DNA from: Candidatus Gastranaerophilales bacterium
Lineage (GTDB): Bacteria; Cyanobacteriota; Vampirovibrionia; Gastranaerophilales; Gastranaerophilaceae
Assembly: GCA_944322625.1 (NCBI GenBank)
Contig: CALUPN010000006.1
Span: 1-45,026 of the forward strand
Reading direction: 5' to 3'
Length of the DNA: 45,026 nt
Every line of letters starts with the position of its first letter. The first letter of the stretch is position 1. Shown here one piece after another: positions 21,147-31,356 of this stretch. A program made the translations under genes and the position numbers. Under the pieces are notes generated by a model, which was not told the DNA's origin, searched no databases, and saw nothing but the letters and a program-made list of their open reading frames with translations.

Positions 21147-21424
21147 CCATAACGCCTGGCGTTTAGCCAAGCATACTTTGTGGGACATTATTATCCATGA
21201 TGATTTTATATAAAACGATAGAAAACAAATAATGTGTAAAAAATAATGCCATAAGATTAAATAAAAATATAAGAGATTCTTCGGACTCACCGAATGGTTA
21301 TTTTCACCCTCAAAACGACGGCAGGTTGGGCGTATTACTACCGGGCATATTAGCCTTTCACTGGCTGCTTTGGGGTAGTGCACCCCCCCCCTTTTTTCTC
21401 ACAATAAATTTAGGAGGTTTTATT

Positions 21425-22726
21425 TTGGCAAAATATAAATTGCTTAGCAAACAAAGAGAATTTATGGAAATTCCGCATTCAAATTCGCTTGATGTCGCAA
21501 TATACCAGGGCGGATATGGAAGCGGAAAAACCTGGTGCGGTTCGCTTTTAGGAATTCTTCTTGCAAGGAAATTCCCGGGCTGCCGCGGTTTGGTCGGGGC
21601 AAAAGAGTACGAACTTGTCAGAAAAACCACACTTGTTTCGTATTTGGACCATCTCGAAAACTTTGGATATATTCAAGATAAGGATTATATATATAACAAA
21701 ATTGATAAAATTATTAAATTCTCAAACGGCTCTGAAATCTTATTTTCGGCTCTTGAGGATCCGGAAAGATTTAAGTCATTAAATCTGCACTGGGCTGAAA
21801 TCGAGGAAGCTTCACAGATTACGGACTCTTCTTTTAAGCAGCTTCTCGGACGTTTAAGAAATACTTACAGAGGAAAAAACTGGGTCGATTTCAGATACCG
21901 CCTGTTCGGACATACAAACCCGCAGGCTGATAAAGGGTGGATCTGGCATAGATTTGTTGAACAAAAAAAAGATAATTATCGTTTGATAATTGCTCCTACA
22001 ACAAATAACATTTACCTCCCCCCGCATTTTATTCAGTCAATGAAAGAAAGCTTTGATGAAGAGTATTACAGGATTAATGTTCTGGGAGAATTCGGGGATT
22101 ATTCTTCCGGACTTGTTGTAAAAGGTTTTAGCGAAGAAAACAAGCTTTATTTAAAATACAATCCCGATTTACCCCTTCATCTTACATGTGATTTTAACGT
22201 CGACCCGATGTGCTGGGCTTTAGCGCACAAAGACGAAGATAATGTTTACTTTTTTGATGAAATTGTTATTGAAAAAACTACAACACAGCAGTGTATTGAT
22301 GAATTTTTAAGACGCTATCCTGAGCATAAATCTTCAATTATCATAAACGGAGACGCTTCCGGCGATAACAGGAGCACGCAGAGTGAATATACAAATTATG
22401 CAATAATTAAAAATGCTTTGAGCTCCTATGGCTATGACGACGTAAAATTTAAGCTTCGGGATTATAATCCGCCGATTTTAAACAGAATTTCCGCTTTTAA
22501 TGCACGGGTAAAAAATTCTAAAGGTGAAAGACATCTTTTTGTCGACCCAAGACGCTGTAAGTGGATTTTATATAATATTTATAATCTTTCTTTTAAAGAA
22601 GGAACAAGTATCGTAGATGTTCCGACTCATAATCAGATAAAATCAAATCGCGAATTTAAATTTCTAGAGCACCCTTTTGATGCAATAAGCTATCTGGTAG
22701 AATATTACTGGAGGTTAAGGGCATAA
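21425..22726 (+). CDS. Phage terminase large subunit (lone)
   Basis: The protein packages phage DNA: an ATPase motor plus a headful/cos nuclease. I set the start at TTG 21425 because a perfect AGGAGG (21412-21417) lies 7 nt upstream; an in-frame ATG at 21326 would translate repeat DNA. The 433-aa product has Walker A GGYGSGKT (29-36), a Walker B-type HWAEIEEAS (about 123-131) and RNase H-like nuclease acids Asp256 (LTCDFNVDP), Asp310 (INGDASG) and Asp419 (HPFDAISY). All catalytic parts are therefore intact. It has no small subunit, portal or capsid gene next to it; only the S74 fragment upstream on the same strand. A strong terminator follows. It may be a prophage leftover under weak decay or a retained gene. 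Confidence 0.88.
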   Translation: MAKYKLLSKQREFMEIPHSNSLDVAIYQGGYGSGKTWCGSLLGILLARKFPGCRGLVGAKEYELVRKTTLVSYLDHLENFGYIQDKDYIYNKIDKIIKFSNGSEILFSALEDPERFKSLNLHWAEIEEASQITDSSFKQLLGRLRNTYRGKNWVDFRYRLFGHTNPQADKGWIWHRFVEQKKDNYRLIIAPTTNNIYLPPHFIQSMKESFDEEYYRINVLGEFGDYSSGLVVKGFSEENKLYLKYNPDLPLHLTCDFNVDPMCWALAHKDEDNVYFFDEIVIEKTTTQQCIDEFLRRYPEHKSSIIINGDASGDNRSTQSEYTNYAIIKNALSSYGYDDVKFKLRDYNPPILNRISAFNARVKNSKGERHLFVDPRRCKWILYNIYNLSFKEGTSIVDVPTHNQIKSNREFKFLEHPFDAISYLVEYYWRLRA

Positions 22727-22743
22727 TCGGTGCTGGTTAATAT

Positions 22744-22784
22744 AAAAGGGCGGGATTTTCGTAAAACGAAAATCCCGCCCTTTT
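22744..22784. terminator. Perfect 19-bp-stem bidirectional terminator
   Basis: AAAAGGGCGGGATTTTCGT (22744-22762) pairs with its exact complement (22766-22784) across a 3-nt loop, with A and T tracts at the two ends. It serves both the terminase gene (plus) and tsf (minus). Confidence 0.95.
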
Positions 22785-22795
22785 ATTGTTTTTAC

Positions 22796-23659
22796 CTATT
22801 TATTAAGCTGGCTCATTACTTCGTCAGCAAAATTGTCGTTTCTTTTTTCAAGGCCTTCGCCAAGAACATATCTGTCAAATTTAACAATATTAAACTTGCC
22901 GGAGATTAATTGTTCAATTGTCTGGTCAGGATTTTTAACGAACGGCTGTTCAATTAAGCATCTGTGAGCCATCAATTTATTAACACGTCCTTCAACAATC
23001 TTAGCTCTGATTTGTTCAGGCTTATTTGCTAAATCCTCTTTACCCATTTCAATTCTTGTTTCTTCTTCTATTACGGAAGCCGGAATATCTTTTCTTGAAA
23101 CGAACTCAGGAGCAGAAGATGCAATGTGCAAGCAGATATCTTTTGCAAGAGCTTCATCTTTAGCATCTGTTTGCAGAAGAACACCGATTTTACCGTTGTG
23201 GATATAAGTTGCAAGGTTGCCTTCGTATCTTACAAATCTTCTTACAGTGATTTTTTCACCGATAGAAGCTATTTTTTCTTTAATAACATCAGCAACCGGT
23301 TTTCCGCATTTCGGGCAGGTTGTTGCAAGAAGAGCATCAACATCAGCCGGATTAGTTTCTGCAACTAATTGAGCTAAGCCGTTAGTTAGTTCAATAAATT
23401 CAGCATTCTTAGCAACGAAGTCTGTTTCACAGTTAACCTCAATCATAGCACCCACTGAATCTGAAACATATGAGCCGATTCTTCCTTCTGCAGCAATTCT
23501 GCCCATTTTCTTATCAGCAGAAGCTATACCTTTCTGGCGTAAAACTTCCATTGCTTTTTCCATATCGCCGTCAACTTCAACAAGAGCCTTCTTAGCATCC
23601 ATCATGCCGGCGCCTGTTTTGTCACGAAGTTCTTTTACCATTGTAGCTGTAATATTCAT
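22796..23659 (-). CDS. tsf: Elongation factor Ts
   Basis: EF-Ts exchanges GDP for GTP on EF-Tu. The 287-aa protein begins MNITATMVKELRDKTGAGMM, the UBA-type helix and family marker. It has EVNCETDFVAKN (about 73-84), the core residues that contact EF-Tu, and a C-terminal dimerisation part. One oddity: at about residues 111-120 there is a CPKCGKPV insert before the conserved IGEKITVRRF strand, a two-Cys knuckle I do not expect in EF-Ts. AAGGAG precedes the start. rpsB lies 157 bp upstream on the same strand, the usual pairing, but the gap is filled by a repeat. Confidence 0.96.
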   Translation of the reverse strand: MNITATMVKELRDKTGAGMMDAKKALVEVDGDMEKAMEVLRQKGIASADKKMGRIAAEGRIGSYVSDSVGAMIEVNCETDFVAKNAEFIELTNGLAQLVAETNPADVDALLATTCPKCGKPVADVIKEKIASIGEKITVRRFVRYEGNLATYIHNGKIGVLLQTDAKDEALAKDICLHIASSAPEFVSRKDIPASVIEEETRIEMGKEDLANKPEQIRAKIVEGRVNKLMAHRCLIEQPFVKNPDQTIEQLISGKFNIVKFDRYVLGEGLEKRNDNFADEVMSQLNK

Positions 23660-23689
23660 TTTAATTCTCCTTCTCTTTTTTATGAGTGA

Positions 23690-23812
23690 GGAGTGAATAG
23701 TGAATAGTGAATAGATATTATTTTTTCACTACTTCTATAACACAACTCAAGCTTTCAACTTTAGCAACTGATGAATAGTTCTATTCACTATTCACCAATC
23801 ACTATTCACTAA
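23690..23812. repeat. Inverted AGTGAAT repeats between rpsB and tsf
   Basis: The stretch AGTGAATAGTGAATAGTGAA at 23692-23711 (7-bp unit) is mirrored by CTATTCACTATTCAC (23781-23795) and CACTATTCACT (about 23800-23810). The two arms can pair across about 70 bases, so the rpsB-tsf transcript would carry a long hairpin in the spacer. Confidence 0.8.
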
Positions 23813-23816
23813 ATAT

Positions 23817-24581
23817 TTATACTGTTGCAGGTTCTTCTACGCCTGCGTCAGCAGCTGTAATTGCTTCAATTTTACCTTTAGAACCGGCGTTGTTTTCTCT
23901 TAACTGTTTGCCTTCTAAAACGGCATCTGCTAATTTTGAAGCAATTAACTTGATTGAGCGGATAGCATCATCATTACCGGGGATAATGTAGTTAATACCG
24001 TCCGGATCTGCATTTGTGTCAGCCAGGCAGATTACAGGAATATTCAATTTGTTAGCTTCCTTAATAGCAATATCTTCTTTAGCCTGATCGACTACAAAAA
24101 TAATATCAGGAAGTCCTCTCATTTCCTTAATACCGCCTAAAGTCTTGCTCAATTTAGCAAGCTGTCTGTTTAATTGAGCCTGTTCTTTTTTCGGTAACTT
24201 TTCAGCATGACCTGAATTAATGAAATCTTCTAATTCTCTCAGTTTATTAACTCTGCCTCTGATTGTTTCGAAGTTAGTAAGCATACCGCCTAACCATCTT
24301 CTGTTGATATAGTAAGCTCCGGCTCTTGTTGCTTCTTCTGCAACAACTTCAGCTGCCTGTTTTTTAGTACCGACAAAAAGAACATTTCTTCCTTTTGCAG
24401 CATATTCTCTTACAACATCATAAGCAGCGTCTAATAATGTTGTAGTTTTTCTTAAATCAAGAATGTAAATCCCGTTTCTTGCGCCGTAAATATACGGTTT
24501 CATTTTAGGGTTCCAGTGTTGTGTCTGGTGGCCGAAATGCACACCTGCTTCTAAAAGTTCAATAAGTGATGCTGTTGACAT
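23817..24581 (-). CDS. rpsB: 30S ribosomal protein S2
   Basis: S2 binds between head and body of the 30S subunit. The 254-aa protein starts with [20 protein letters not shown], the S2 signature, then has [32 protein letters not shown] and [20 protein letters not shown]. All are textbook S2 motifs. Length is normal. AAGGAG precedes ATG. The 205-bp region upstream may hold the promoter and a small hairpin (ACGGTACGGCCCGT near 24615-24635), which I could not assign. Confidence 0.97.
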   Translation of the reverse strand: MSTASLIELLEAGVHFGHQTQHWNPKMKPYIYGARNGIYILDLRKTTTLLDAAYDVVREYAAKGRNVLFVGTKKQAAEVVAEEATRAGAYYINRRWLGGMLTNFETIRGRVNKLRELEDFINSGHAEKLPKKEQAQLNRQLAKLSKTLGGIKEMRGLPDIIFVVDQAKEDIAIKEANKLNIPVICLADTNADPDGINYIIPGNDDAIRSIKLIASKLADAVLEGKQLRENNAGSKGKIEAITAADAGVEEPATV

Positions 24582-24786
24582 CTTGTGTCTCCTTTTTTTC
24601 TAACTTGTTTTACTACGGGCCGTACCGTTCCATCTATAGTTACAGTCAAATTAAAAATTAATAAGCTATTTATAGACTAGGGTTATACCTATCAAACAAT
24701 ACAACCAACAAAATCATATTATAAACATGATTTTCAGGCAAGCTGAGTTGTTACAACTGTTACATTAAAGTTAAATAAATAACAGC

Positions 24787-27700
24787 CTAATCCCGGATTT
24801 TGACCCCTGTAACTTTAGATATTCCTTTTTCTTTTTGAGTGACACCGATTGTTCTGTTTGCAGATTCAATCATTGGTTTTCTGTGGCTTACAACTATAAA
24901 TTGTGTAGTTTCGGACTGTGATTGAACAATATGAGCAAGTTTTTCAACATTTATTCCGTCTAAACTGGCATCTACTTCATCGAAAGCATAGAAAGGTGCA
25001 GGCATATATTTCTGAATGGCAAAAACAAACGAAAGTGCAGTAAGAGCCTTTTCTCCTCCTGACATACCTGCAAGCCGCTGTTTCTTTTTGTCACGCGGCT
25101 GCGCTTCTATATCCAGCCCGCCTTCAAAAGGTTTTTCTTCATTTTCCAAAATCAATGTTCCTTCACCGTCCGAAAGCTTATGGAAAATATCTTTAAAATT
25201 CTCGTTAATTACACTGTACGTTTTGAGGAAAGTTTCTTTTTTCAAATCCTCATAACCTTTCATTCGTTCCAAAATCTGTTCACGCTCCCGGCTTAATGTT
25301 TCTATTTGGACGCGGAGTTCTTCCTGTTGCGCAGAAACTGTCTCAAAATCCTCCAGAGCTTTCATGTTAACCGCACCCATATCATCCATTCTTTTTTGCA
25401 AACGCTGAATACGTGATGTTATCTCCTCTATTGACATTTCAACGGGAGTAATTTCATTTACATTTATACCGGCTTCCGCTAAAACATTTTTTGTTTCTTC
25501 CAATATAGGCTCCAATTCGCGCCTTCTTGCCTTGAAAGATTCTATCTGCTCTTCGATTCTTTCGATATCAGCTGACTTGAGATTTCTCTGAGTTTCGATA
25601 TCCACTAAATCTTTATTAATCTCATCTCTTTGCTTTAAAAGTTCTCCAAGCTTTTCGGTAATCTCTTTAATTTGCTCTTCCAAAGCTTCTAATTCTGCAT
25701 TTAAGCCCTTTATTTCTTCTGCAAATTTTGCTTTTTCCGTCTCTAAATTTTTATTTGACTCAAGAGTCTTTTCTATAGTGTCTTGCAGAGTCGTTATTGT
25801 AGTAGATTTAATGAAATCAATCCTTTGATGCATTCCTTCAATTTCGTTTACGGCGTCGGACATATTTTTTTCATATCGTTTGATTTCAGCTTCCACGCCG
25901 GCGGTTTTATCTTTTAAATCTTTTAAATCCGCATCATTCATTAGTTTCTCGATTTCCGCAATTTCGCTTTGTAATGAAGTTATCTTATCCGAAATTGAAA
26001 TATGCTCTTCTTCCATTTTGTCAAGACTTTTTTCTATTGTTCGGATTTCAGGCTCCGTAACTTTAATAAATTCAGATTTTTCATCAATATTTTTCTGATT
26101 ATTTTCAAAATTTGTTTCAAGACCTGCAAGTTCTAATTTTGCTTTATTAAATTCTGTCATTGATGCGGAATTTTTTGATCTTACATCTTCCATTTGAGCC
26201 TCAAGAGCAGAAGATTTTGATAAGAGAGCTGCGTATTTATTTTCCATATCCTTAAGCCTTGCTCTCATTGTATCTAATTCGCTGTCAGAGTTTTGTGAAA
26301 ATTTAGGAGTATTTTTCTTTACAGTACCACCCGTAATAGAACCGGATTTTTCAAACAAATCTCCGGATAAAGTAACCATTCGGTATTTCCCGATTAATTT
26401 ATTCGCGGCTTTTCTGTCTTCAACAACTATAGTTTCACCAAGTGCATAATAAAATGCGTCTAAATATTCATCGTCAAAATCAATAAGGTTTATTGCAAAA
26501 TCAATAACTCCCTTATCTTTCGGTAAATTTAGGCTGCGCGGACACTTTTTGATTTTATTAAGCGGTACAAATGTGGCTCTGCCGGCATTTGCGGACCTTA
26601 AAAATTCGATACAAGTTGCAGCGGTATGCTCGTCATCAACTACTATGTGTGCCATCCTGCCGCCCACGGCAATCTCGAGCGCCGTTGCATATTCTTCGTC
26701 CACCCTGCCGAGTTTCATAATAGGCGCATGCACTCCGTTGATATTTGCATTTACAATTGTATTAACCGGACGTCCGAGGTCAGTTTCTTCATTTGCCTGC
26801 TTAAATGCTTCAAGCTGGTATATTTTTTTACGTGCCGCTTGAATGTCATAGTCCAGGTCTGAGATTTCATTTTTAGTCTTGTCCAAATCATACAATGTAT
26901 TTTTAAGGATGGTTTTAAAAGCGTCAAGTTCTTTGCCCAATTGTTCAATTAAAAGTTCTTTAGATGATTTTGTTTCGGCAAAATTCGTCCTAAAAGCTTC
27001 CAGTTCTGCAAGTTTTTCTCTCGCATCTTCCAGCGCTTTCTTTTTTGAGCTTAAATCAGCTTCTAACGGCGCTTGTTTCTGAATAAGCTTTGTTTCTTTA
27101 TCCTGCTCTGCTTCAAGCTCTTTTCTCAAACCGTTCCGCTTTTCAATATGTTGTTCCGCCGTTTCATTCAGGCCGGACATATCCTCAAGAATTTTATTAA
27201 GCTTACTTTTTTCTTCTTCAATCTTTGTTTCAATATTTTTTATTTCATCCTGTTTTAAAGAAAGCTTCAGCTCGAAATCTTTAATCTTATTTTTTTGAAC
27301 TTCAATACCGTTTTTATTGTTTTCAATTGTTTTGAGGTTGTCTTGAATTTGTTTGTCGGCATATGTAATTGCAGAATTCTTTCTTGAAATTGAACCTTTG
27401 ATTTCTTCCGCTTTTTGTTTTAATTCCAGCTGATGGCCTTCCCCTTTTTCCGTAATTATTTTCGAGATTTCATCATACTTTTCTTTAATGAGCTTTAATC
27501 TTTCTTCAAGATCTTTTGACTTAAGCTCTTCTTCCTTTTTTCTTTTTGAAAATTCTAAGATGTTTTCGTGTGCTTTTTCCAGATTTTTACGGATATCAAA
27601 AAATTTAACCGTATTAACCTGACCTTCAAGTTCATTTTTTTCATCTTTTAATTTCTGATACTTTATAGCAACTTCTTTTTCTTCTTTGAGCTGTTCCAAG

Positions 27701-28281
27701 CGTGTATTTACTACGTTTAAAATAAGAGTGGAATTAACAACGCGCTTCTCAACTGTTTCCAGTTCTCCGTTTGCTTGCTCTATTCTTCTGTCAAAATCCG
27801 CAATACCTGCAATTTCATCTATGATTTTACGTCTTTCATTAGGCGTGCAGTTGGTAATACTCATCACATCGCCTTGCATCATTACATTGTAGCTGTTCGG
27901 AGTAATATTATATTTTTCCAAAACTCCGTGAATATCAGACAATGTTGCAATTTTATCATCAAGGTAATAAATACTGTTATAACCCTGCGAAGATTTTCTT
28001 ATTCTTCTGGCAACAGAAAAATCACCCTCTTCCGTTTCACCGAAAGTAACTTTGACAAAAGCCTCATTACGCTTATTATATGTAGAAATAAGCTGTGATA
28101 TTTTTTCGGCTCTCATAGCTCTGTTGGTTGAAAGTCCGAGTGCAAATAAGATACTGTCAATGATATTACTTTTTCCCGAACCGTTAGGGCCTGAAATTGT
28201 AGTAAATCCTTTTAACATCGGTATATCAATCTTATTCGCAAACGACTTAAAGTTGTCGATTTCGAGCTGTTTTATATACAT
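24787..28281 (-). CDS. smc: Chromosome segregation protein SMC
   Basis: SMC forms a ring-shaped dimer that compacts and separates the chromosome with ScpA and ScpB. The 1164-aa protein is complete. It has Walker A GPNGSGKS (31-38), a first coiled coil (about 165-500), a hinge (about 505-650, with NGVHAPIMKLGRVDEEYATALE) and a second coiled coil to about 1000. The ABC signature LAGMSGGEKALTAL (about 1068-1081) and Walker B FYAFDEVDASLDG (about 1096) follow. scpA/scpB are not in the window. A good sigma70 promoter (28311-28339) stands just upstream. Confidence 0.97.
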   Translation of the reverse strand: MYIKQLEIDNFKSFANKIDIPMLKGFTTISGPNGSGKSNIIDSILFALGLSTNRAMRAEKISQLISTYNKRNEAFVKVTFGETEEGDFSVARRIRKSSQGYNSIYYLDDKIATLSDIHGVLEKYNITPNSYNVMMQGDVMSITNCTPNERRKIIDEIAGIADFDRRIEQANGELETVEKRVVNSTLILNVVNTRLEQLKEEKEVAIKYQKLKDEKNELEGQVNTVKFFDIRKNLEKAHENILEFSKRKKEEELKSKDLEERLKLIKEKYDEISKIITEKGEGHQLELKQKAEEIKGSISRKNSAITYADKQIQDNLKTIENNKNGIEVQKNKIKDFELKLSLKQDEIKNIETKIEEEKSKLNKILEDMSGLNETAEQHIEKRNGLRKELEAEQDKETKLIQKQAPLEADLSSKKKALEDAREKLAELEAFRTNFAETKSSKELLIEQLGKELDAFKTILKNTLYDLDKTKNEISDLDYDIQAARKKIYQLEAFKQANEETDLGRPVNTIVNANINGVHAPIMKLGRVDEEYATALEIAVGGRMAHIVVDDEHTAATCIEFLRSANAGRATFVPLNKIKKCPRSLNLPKDKGVIDFAINLIDFDDEYLDAFYYALGETIVVEDRKAANKLIGKYRMVTLSGDLFEKSGSITGGTVKKNTPKFSQNSDSELDTMRARLKDMENKYAALLSKSSALEAQMEDVRSKNSASMTEFNKAKLELAGLETNFENNQKNIDEKSEFIKVTEPEIRTIEKSLDKMEEEHISISDKITSLQSEIAEIEKLMNDADLKDLKDKTAGVEAEIKRYEKNMSDAVNEIEGMHQRIDFIKSTTITTLQDTIEKTLESNKNLETEKAKFAEEIKGLNAELEALEEQIKEITEKLGELLKQRDEINKDLVDIETQRNLKSADIERIEEQIESFKARRRELEPILEETKNVLAEAGINVNEITPVEMSIEEITSRIQRLQKRMDDMGAVNMKALEDFETVSAQQEELRVQIETLSREREQILERMKGYEDLKKETFLKTYSVINENFKDIFHKLSDGEGTLILENEEKPFEGGLDIEAQPRDKKKQRLAGMSGGEKALTALSFVFAIQKYMPAPFYAFDEVDASLDGINVEKLAHIVQSQSETTQFIVVSHRKPMIESANRTIGVTQKEKGISKVTGVKIRD

Positions 28282-28626
28282 CCGAGCCTCTTTCCCCTCT
28301 GTTATTATCTATTACACACTAAAATCCCAGTTATGTCAATCAGTAAAGAAATTTAGACAAATTTAGTATTGCAGCACGCAAAAAGCACAACCGTCCGGTA
28401 AAAATTTTGTTTATTGAAAACATTCCCAATATAATAAATTTCCCCGATTTTCTATGATTTCAGGGTGACAATAAAATTTGCGGGATAATTTTCTATTCTA
28501 TTTTATAGTCAACTTTTTGAAACAAGGAATGGCAAATTTCTGCCGTGCCCTGTTTTTTATTTCTTTTTTCCCCGGACAGCGGTGCTTAAACGGAGGAGCC
28601 GGCCGGATGGCCTGATGAGAGTGAAT
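28282..28626. other. Spacer between smc and clpB
   Basis: 345 bp without a supportable gene. The part next to smc holds its promoter. The part next to the clpB stop has GC-rich sequence with a small GGCC/GGCC hairpin (about 28602-28613) and an imperfect plus-strand hairpin followed by T (28523-28558). I cannot give either a role. Confidence 0.6.
28311..28339 (-). promoter_or_regulatory. Sigma70-type promoter of smc
   Basis: Minus-strand TTGACA (28334-28339), a 17-bp spacer and TGTAAT (28311-28316) lie about 30-58 bp before the smc start codon. Confidence 0.75.
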
Positions 28627-31218
28627 TTATTTACTAAATTCAATCTCATCATCTTTAACGTCGATTTTAATATGGTCGCCGTCAATAAACTTCTGACTCA
28701 AAAGAAGCTTAGAAAGCGGATTTTCAACCATTTGTCTTATTACCCGCTTCAAAGGTCTTGCGCCGTAGATAGGATTAAAACCGCGTCTTGCAAGGAGTTC
28801 TTTAGCATCATCCGTTATTTCGAATGTAATATTCTTATCTGCAAGCAGTTTTTTCAAATGTTCCGCCTGAATATCTACGATTGCAGACAACTGCTGCATT
28901 GTAAGCGCCTTAAAGAATATAGTTTCATCAACCCTGTTTAAAAACTCCGGTTTAAAACGCTCACGCATTACTGTCATCACTTTTTCTTTAGTCTCATCAA
29001 AGTTTCCGCCGGGATTATTGATAGAATCTTCAAGGATAATATCGCTTCCGATATTGCTTGTCATAATGATTACAGTATTTTTAAAATCAACAGTTCTTCC
29101 TTTAGAGTCTGTCAAACGTCCGTCATCAAAGATTTGAAGCATTAAGTTGAACACATCCGGATGAGCCTTTTCGATTTCATCAAAAAGAACGACCGAATAC
29201 GGTTTGCGTCTGACAGCTTCGGTTAACTGTCCGCCTTCTTCGTAGCCGACATATCCCGGAGGAGCTCCGACAAGTCTTGCAACATTATGTTTTTCCATAT
29301 ACTCTGACATATCAATTCTTATCAGAGCATCTTCATCGTTGAACAAGAATTCCGCAAGCGTTTTAGCTAATTCTGTTTTACCAACCCCTGTCGGGCCTAA
29401 GAAAATAAATGTACCAATCGGACGTTTCGGGTCTTTTAAGCCGGAACGCGCACGACGGATTGCATCAGAGACTGTTTCAACGGCTTCATCCTGACCGACA
29501 AGACGTTTATGCAGGACATCTTCCATTCTAAGGAGTTTCTGCATCTCGCTTTCCATAAGTCTGTTAACAGGAATTCCTGTCCATTTGCTTACTATTTCCG
29601 CGATATCATCGCCGTCGATTTCTTCTTTAAGAAGCTGGTTTTCACCTTTTTCTTTACCCTGAATAGACTGCAGTTTCTTTTCAAGCTCCATTAATTTGCC
29701 GTACTTAAGTTCTGCTGCGGTTTGTAAATCTGTATTTCTTTCAGCCTCGGCAATTTTAGTCTTAACCTGATCGATTTCATCCTTAATTGCAGCTTCGCCG
29801 GTAATAGAGCTTTTTTCAACTTCCCATTGTGCTTTCAGCTTAGAAATTTTACCCTCTAAATCATCGATTTCAGAAGTTAATTTGTCAATCTTAGCAATAC
29901 ACTCCGGAGAAGTTTCTTTCTTCAAAGCTTCTCTTTCGATTTCAAGCTGGATTTTCTGTCTCATCATAACATCAATCTCTTCCGGCATGGAATCGATTTC
30001 AATACGCAAAGCTGAAGCAGCTTCGTCTATAAGGTCAATCGCTTTATCAGGCAGAAATCTGTCTGTAATATATCTGTCCGATAATTGTGCAGCTGCAATA
30101 AGAGCACTGTCTAATATACGAACCCCATGGTGAACTTCGTATTTTTCTTTCAAACCTCTTAAGATTGAAATCGTATCTTCAACTGACGGTTCGTCAACCA
30201 TAACAGGTTGAAAACGACGTTCAAGGGCAGGGTCTTTTTCTATATACTTTCTGTATTCATTAATCGTTGTAGCCCCGATTGTTCTCAATTCACCTCTTGC
30301 AAGCATCGGCTTTAAAAGGTTTCCGGCGTCCATTGAACCCTCTGTTGCGCCTGCGCCTACAACAGTATGTAATTCATCAATAAACATTACAATCTCGCCG
30401 TTTGACTGCTGAACTTCTTTTAATACAGCTTTCAGACGTTCTTCAAATTCGCCTCTGAATTTAGCACCCGCAACCAAGGCGCCTAAATCAAGAGAAATTA
30501 GTTTAACATTTTTTAAGCTTTCAGGCACATCGCCTCTTATAATTCTCTGTGCTAAGCCTTCAACAATTGCCGTTTTACCGACGCCCGGCTCGCCTATTAA
30601 AACCGGATTGTTTTTAGTCCTTCTGTTTAATACCTGAATAATACGTCTGACCTCTTCATCACGCCCGATAACAGGGTCTAACTTACCCCTGCGGGCGCGT
30701 TCCGTAAGGTCGGTTGAATATTTTTCAAGAGCTTTAAAATTTTCTTCTGCGTTTTTATTATCCACTTTTTGGTTACCTCTTACCTTTCTCATTACGTTCA
30801 AAATTGAGTTAGTGTCAACGCCGCTGCGTTTGAGCAAATCCTTTATAAAAGAACCCTCTAATTTTGTCATCGCAATTAATATACATTCAATCCCGACAAA
30901 ATCATCCTTAAGGCTTTCAGCCTCTTGAGATGCAATCTCAAGCAAAGTATTTGTGTCACGGGATAAAAATACCTGCTGAGAACCTGAACGTTCTGATAAT
31001 GTCGGATATTCTTTAATTCTGGCTGCAACTGCATTGATAAAGTTCTGGTTAAGGAGTTTAAGCTCCTCTAAATAATCTTTAGCAATTCCTTTATCCTCAA
31101 TCATTGCCATAACAATATGTTCCGGCTGTACTTCAGAATTCTTGTAATAATCCTTCTTCGCGTTCGCCGCAAAAATAATTTCCTGTGAATAGTTCGTAAA
31201 TTTTTCAAAATCAATCAT
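28627..31218 (-). CDS. clpB: ATP-dependent chaperone ClpB
   Basis: ClpB is the cytoplasmic AAA+ disaggregase that works with DnaK on aggregated proteins. I choose ATG 31218 (863 aa): GGAG lies 8 nt upstream and the product then starts [14 protein letters not shown], as in the family. An upstream in-frame codon at 31254 would add 12 unlike residues. Domains: N-terminal double Clp_N (to about 150), AAA1 with GEPGVGKT (209-216), the long coiled-coil middle domain (about 400-530), AAA2 with GPTGVGKT (about 606-613) and a C-terminal small domain. No IGL/IGF ClpP loop was seen, fitting ClpB rather than ClpA/C. An inverted repeat sits in its leader (31247-31278). Confidence 0.96.
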   Translation of the reverse strand: MIDFEKFTNYSQEIIFAANAKKDYYKNSEVQPEHIVMAMIEDKGIAKDYLEELKLLNQNFINAVAARIKEYPTLSERSGSQQVFLSRDTNTLLEIASQEAESLKDDFVGIECILIAMTKLEGSFIKDLLKRSGVDTNSILNVMRKVRGNQKVDNKNAEENFKALEKYSTDLTERARRGKLDPVIGRDEEVRRIIQVLNRRTKNNPVLIGEPGVGKTAIVEGLAQRIIRGDVPESLKNVKLISLDLGALVAGAKFRGEFEERLKAVLKEVQQSNGEIVMFIDELHTVVGAGATEGSMDAGNLLKPMLARGELRTIGATTINEYRKYIEKDPALERRFQPVMVDEPSVEDTISILRGLKEKYEVHHGVRILDSALIAAAQLSDRYITDRFLPDKAIDLIDEAASALRIEIDSMPEEIDVMMRQKIQLEIEREALKKETSPECIAKIDKLTSEIDDLEGKISKLKAQWEVEKSSITGEAAIKDEIDQVKTKIAEAERNTDLQTAAELKYGKLMELEKKLQSIQGKEKGENQLLKEEIDGDDIAEIVSKWTGIPVNRLMESEMQKLLRMEDVLHKRLVGQDEAVETVSDAIRRARSGLKDPKRPIGTFIFLGPTGVGKTELAKTLAEFLFNDEDALIRIDMSEYMEKHNVARLVGAPPGYVGYEEGGQLTEAVRRKPYSVVLFDEIEKAHPDVFNLMLQIFDDGRLTDSKGRTVDFKNTVIIMTSNIGSDIILEDSINNPGGNFDETKEKVMTVMRERFKPEFLNRVDETIFFKALTMQQLSAIVDIQAEHLKKLLADKNITFEITDDAKELLARRGFNPIYGARPLKRVIRQMVENPLSKLLLSQKFIDGDHIKIDVKDDEIEFSK

Positions 31219-31246
31219 AATCAAAACTCCAATTTGATATAACGAA

Positions 31247-31278
31247 CCGAACATTTCGTAATTTATGATAATGTTCGG
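31247..31278 (-). promoter_or_regulatory. Inverted repeat in the clpB leader
   Basis: CCGAACATT (31247-31255) and AATGTTCGG (31270-31278) form a perfect 9-bp inverted repeat with 14 bp between arms, 29-60 bp before the clpB start. It could be an operator for a heat-shock regulator or an RNA hairpin. It is not the CIRCE (HrcA) sequence. Confidence 0.5.
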
Positions 31279-31356
31279 CTCTATAACTATATTTTAATGT
31301 TAATTTTGGAAAATCAATTATTTTTAATGTTTAATTAATAATTCAATTATTCTCAA

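Larger units (their letters stand above)
20424..21424. other. Gene-free region made of nested palindromic repeats
   Basis: About 1 kb with no supportable gene. It contains two related elements with GCACCCA...TGGGTGC ends (20430-20638 and 20735-20823) and part of the TTATAAACTCCTAAACTTCT repeat (about 20703-20725). It also holds an ACCCCTCACCC...GGGCGAGGGT palindromic element (21072-21146), a further AGATTCTTC repeat (from 21272) and a run of C then T just before the terminase leader. Confidence 0.75.

Noticed and set aside
21048..21383. Minus-strand frame of 111 codons before the terminase gene
   Set aside because: It consists of palindromic repeat DNA and shows no protein pattern.
28523..28558. 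Plus-strand terminator (GGAATGGCA ... TGCCGTGCC then T run)
   Set aside because: The stem has several mismatches and no plus-strand gene or small RNA promoter was found upstream; an sRNA cannot be excluded.
28614..28621. CTGATGAG, the core of a hammerhead ribozyme
   Set aside because: No CGAAA box or cleavage stem was found within reach, so it is a chance match.
31219..31300. CIRCE element before clpB
   Set aside because: The inverted repeat is CCGAACATT/AATGTTCGG, not the TTAGCACTC/GAGTGCTAA of CIRCE.
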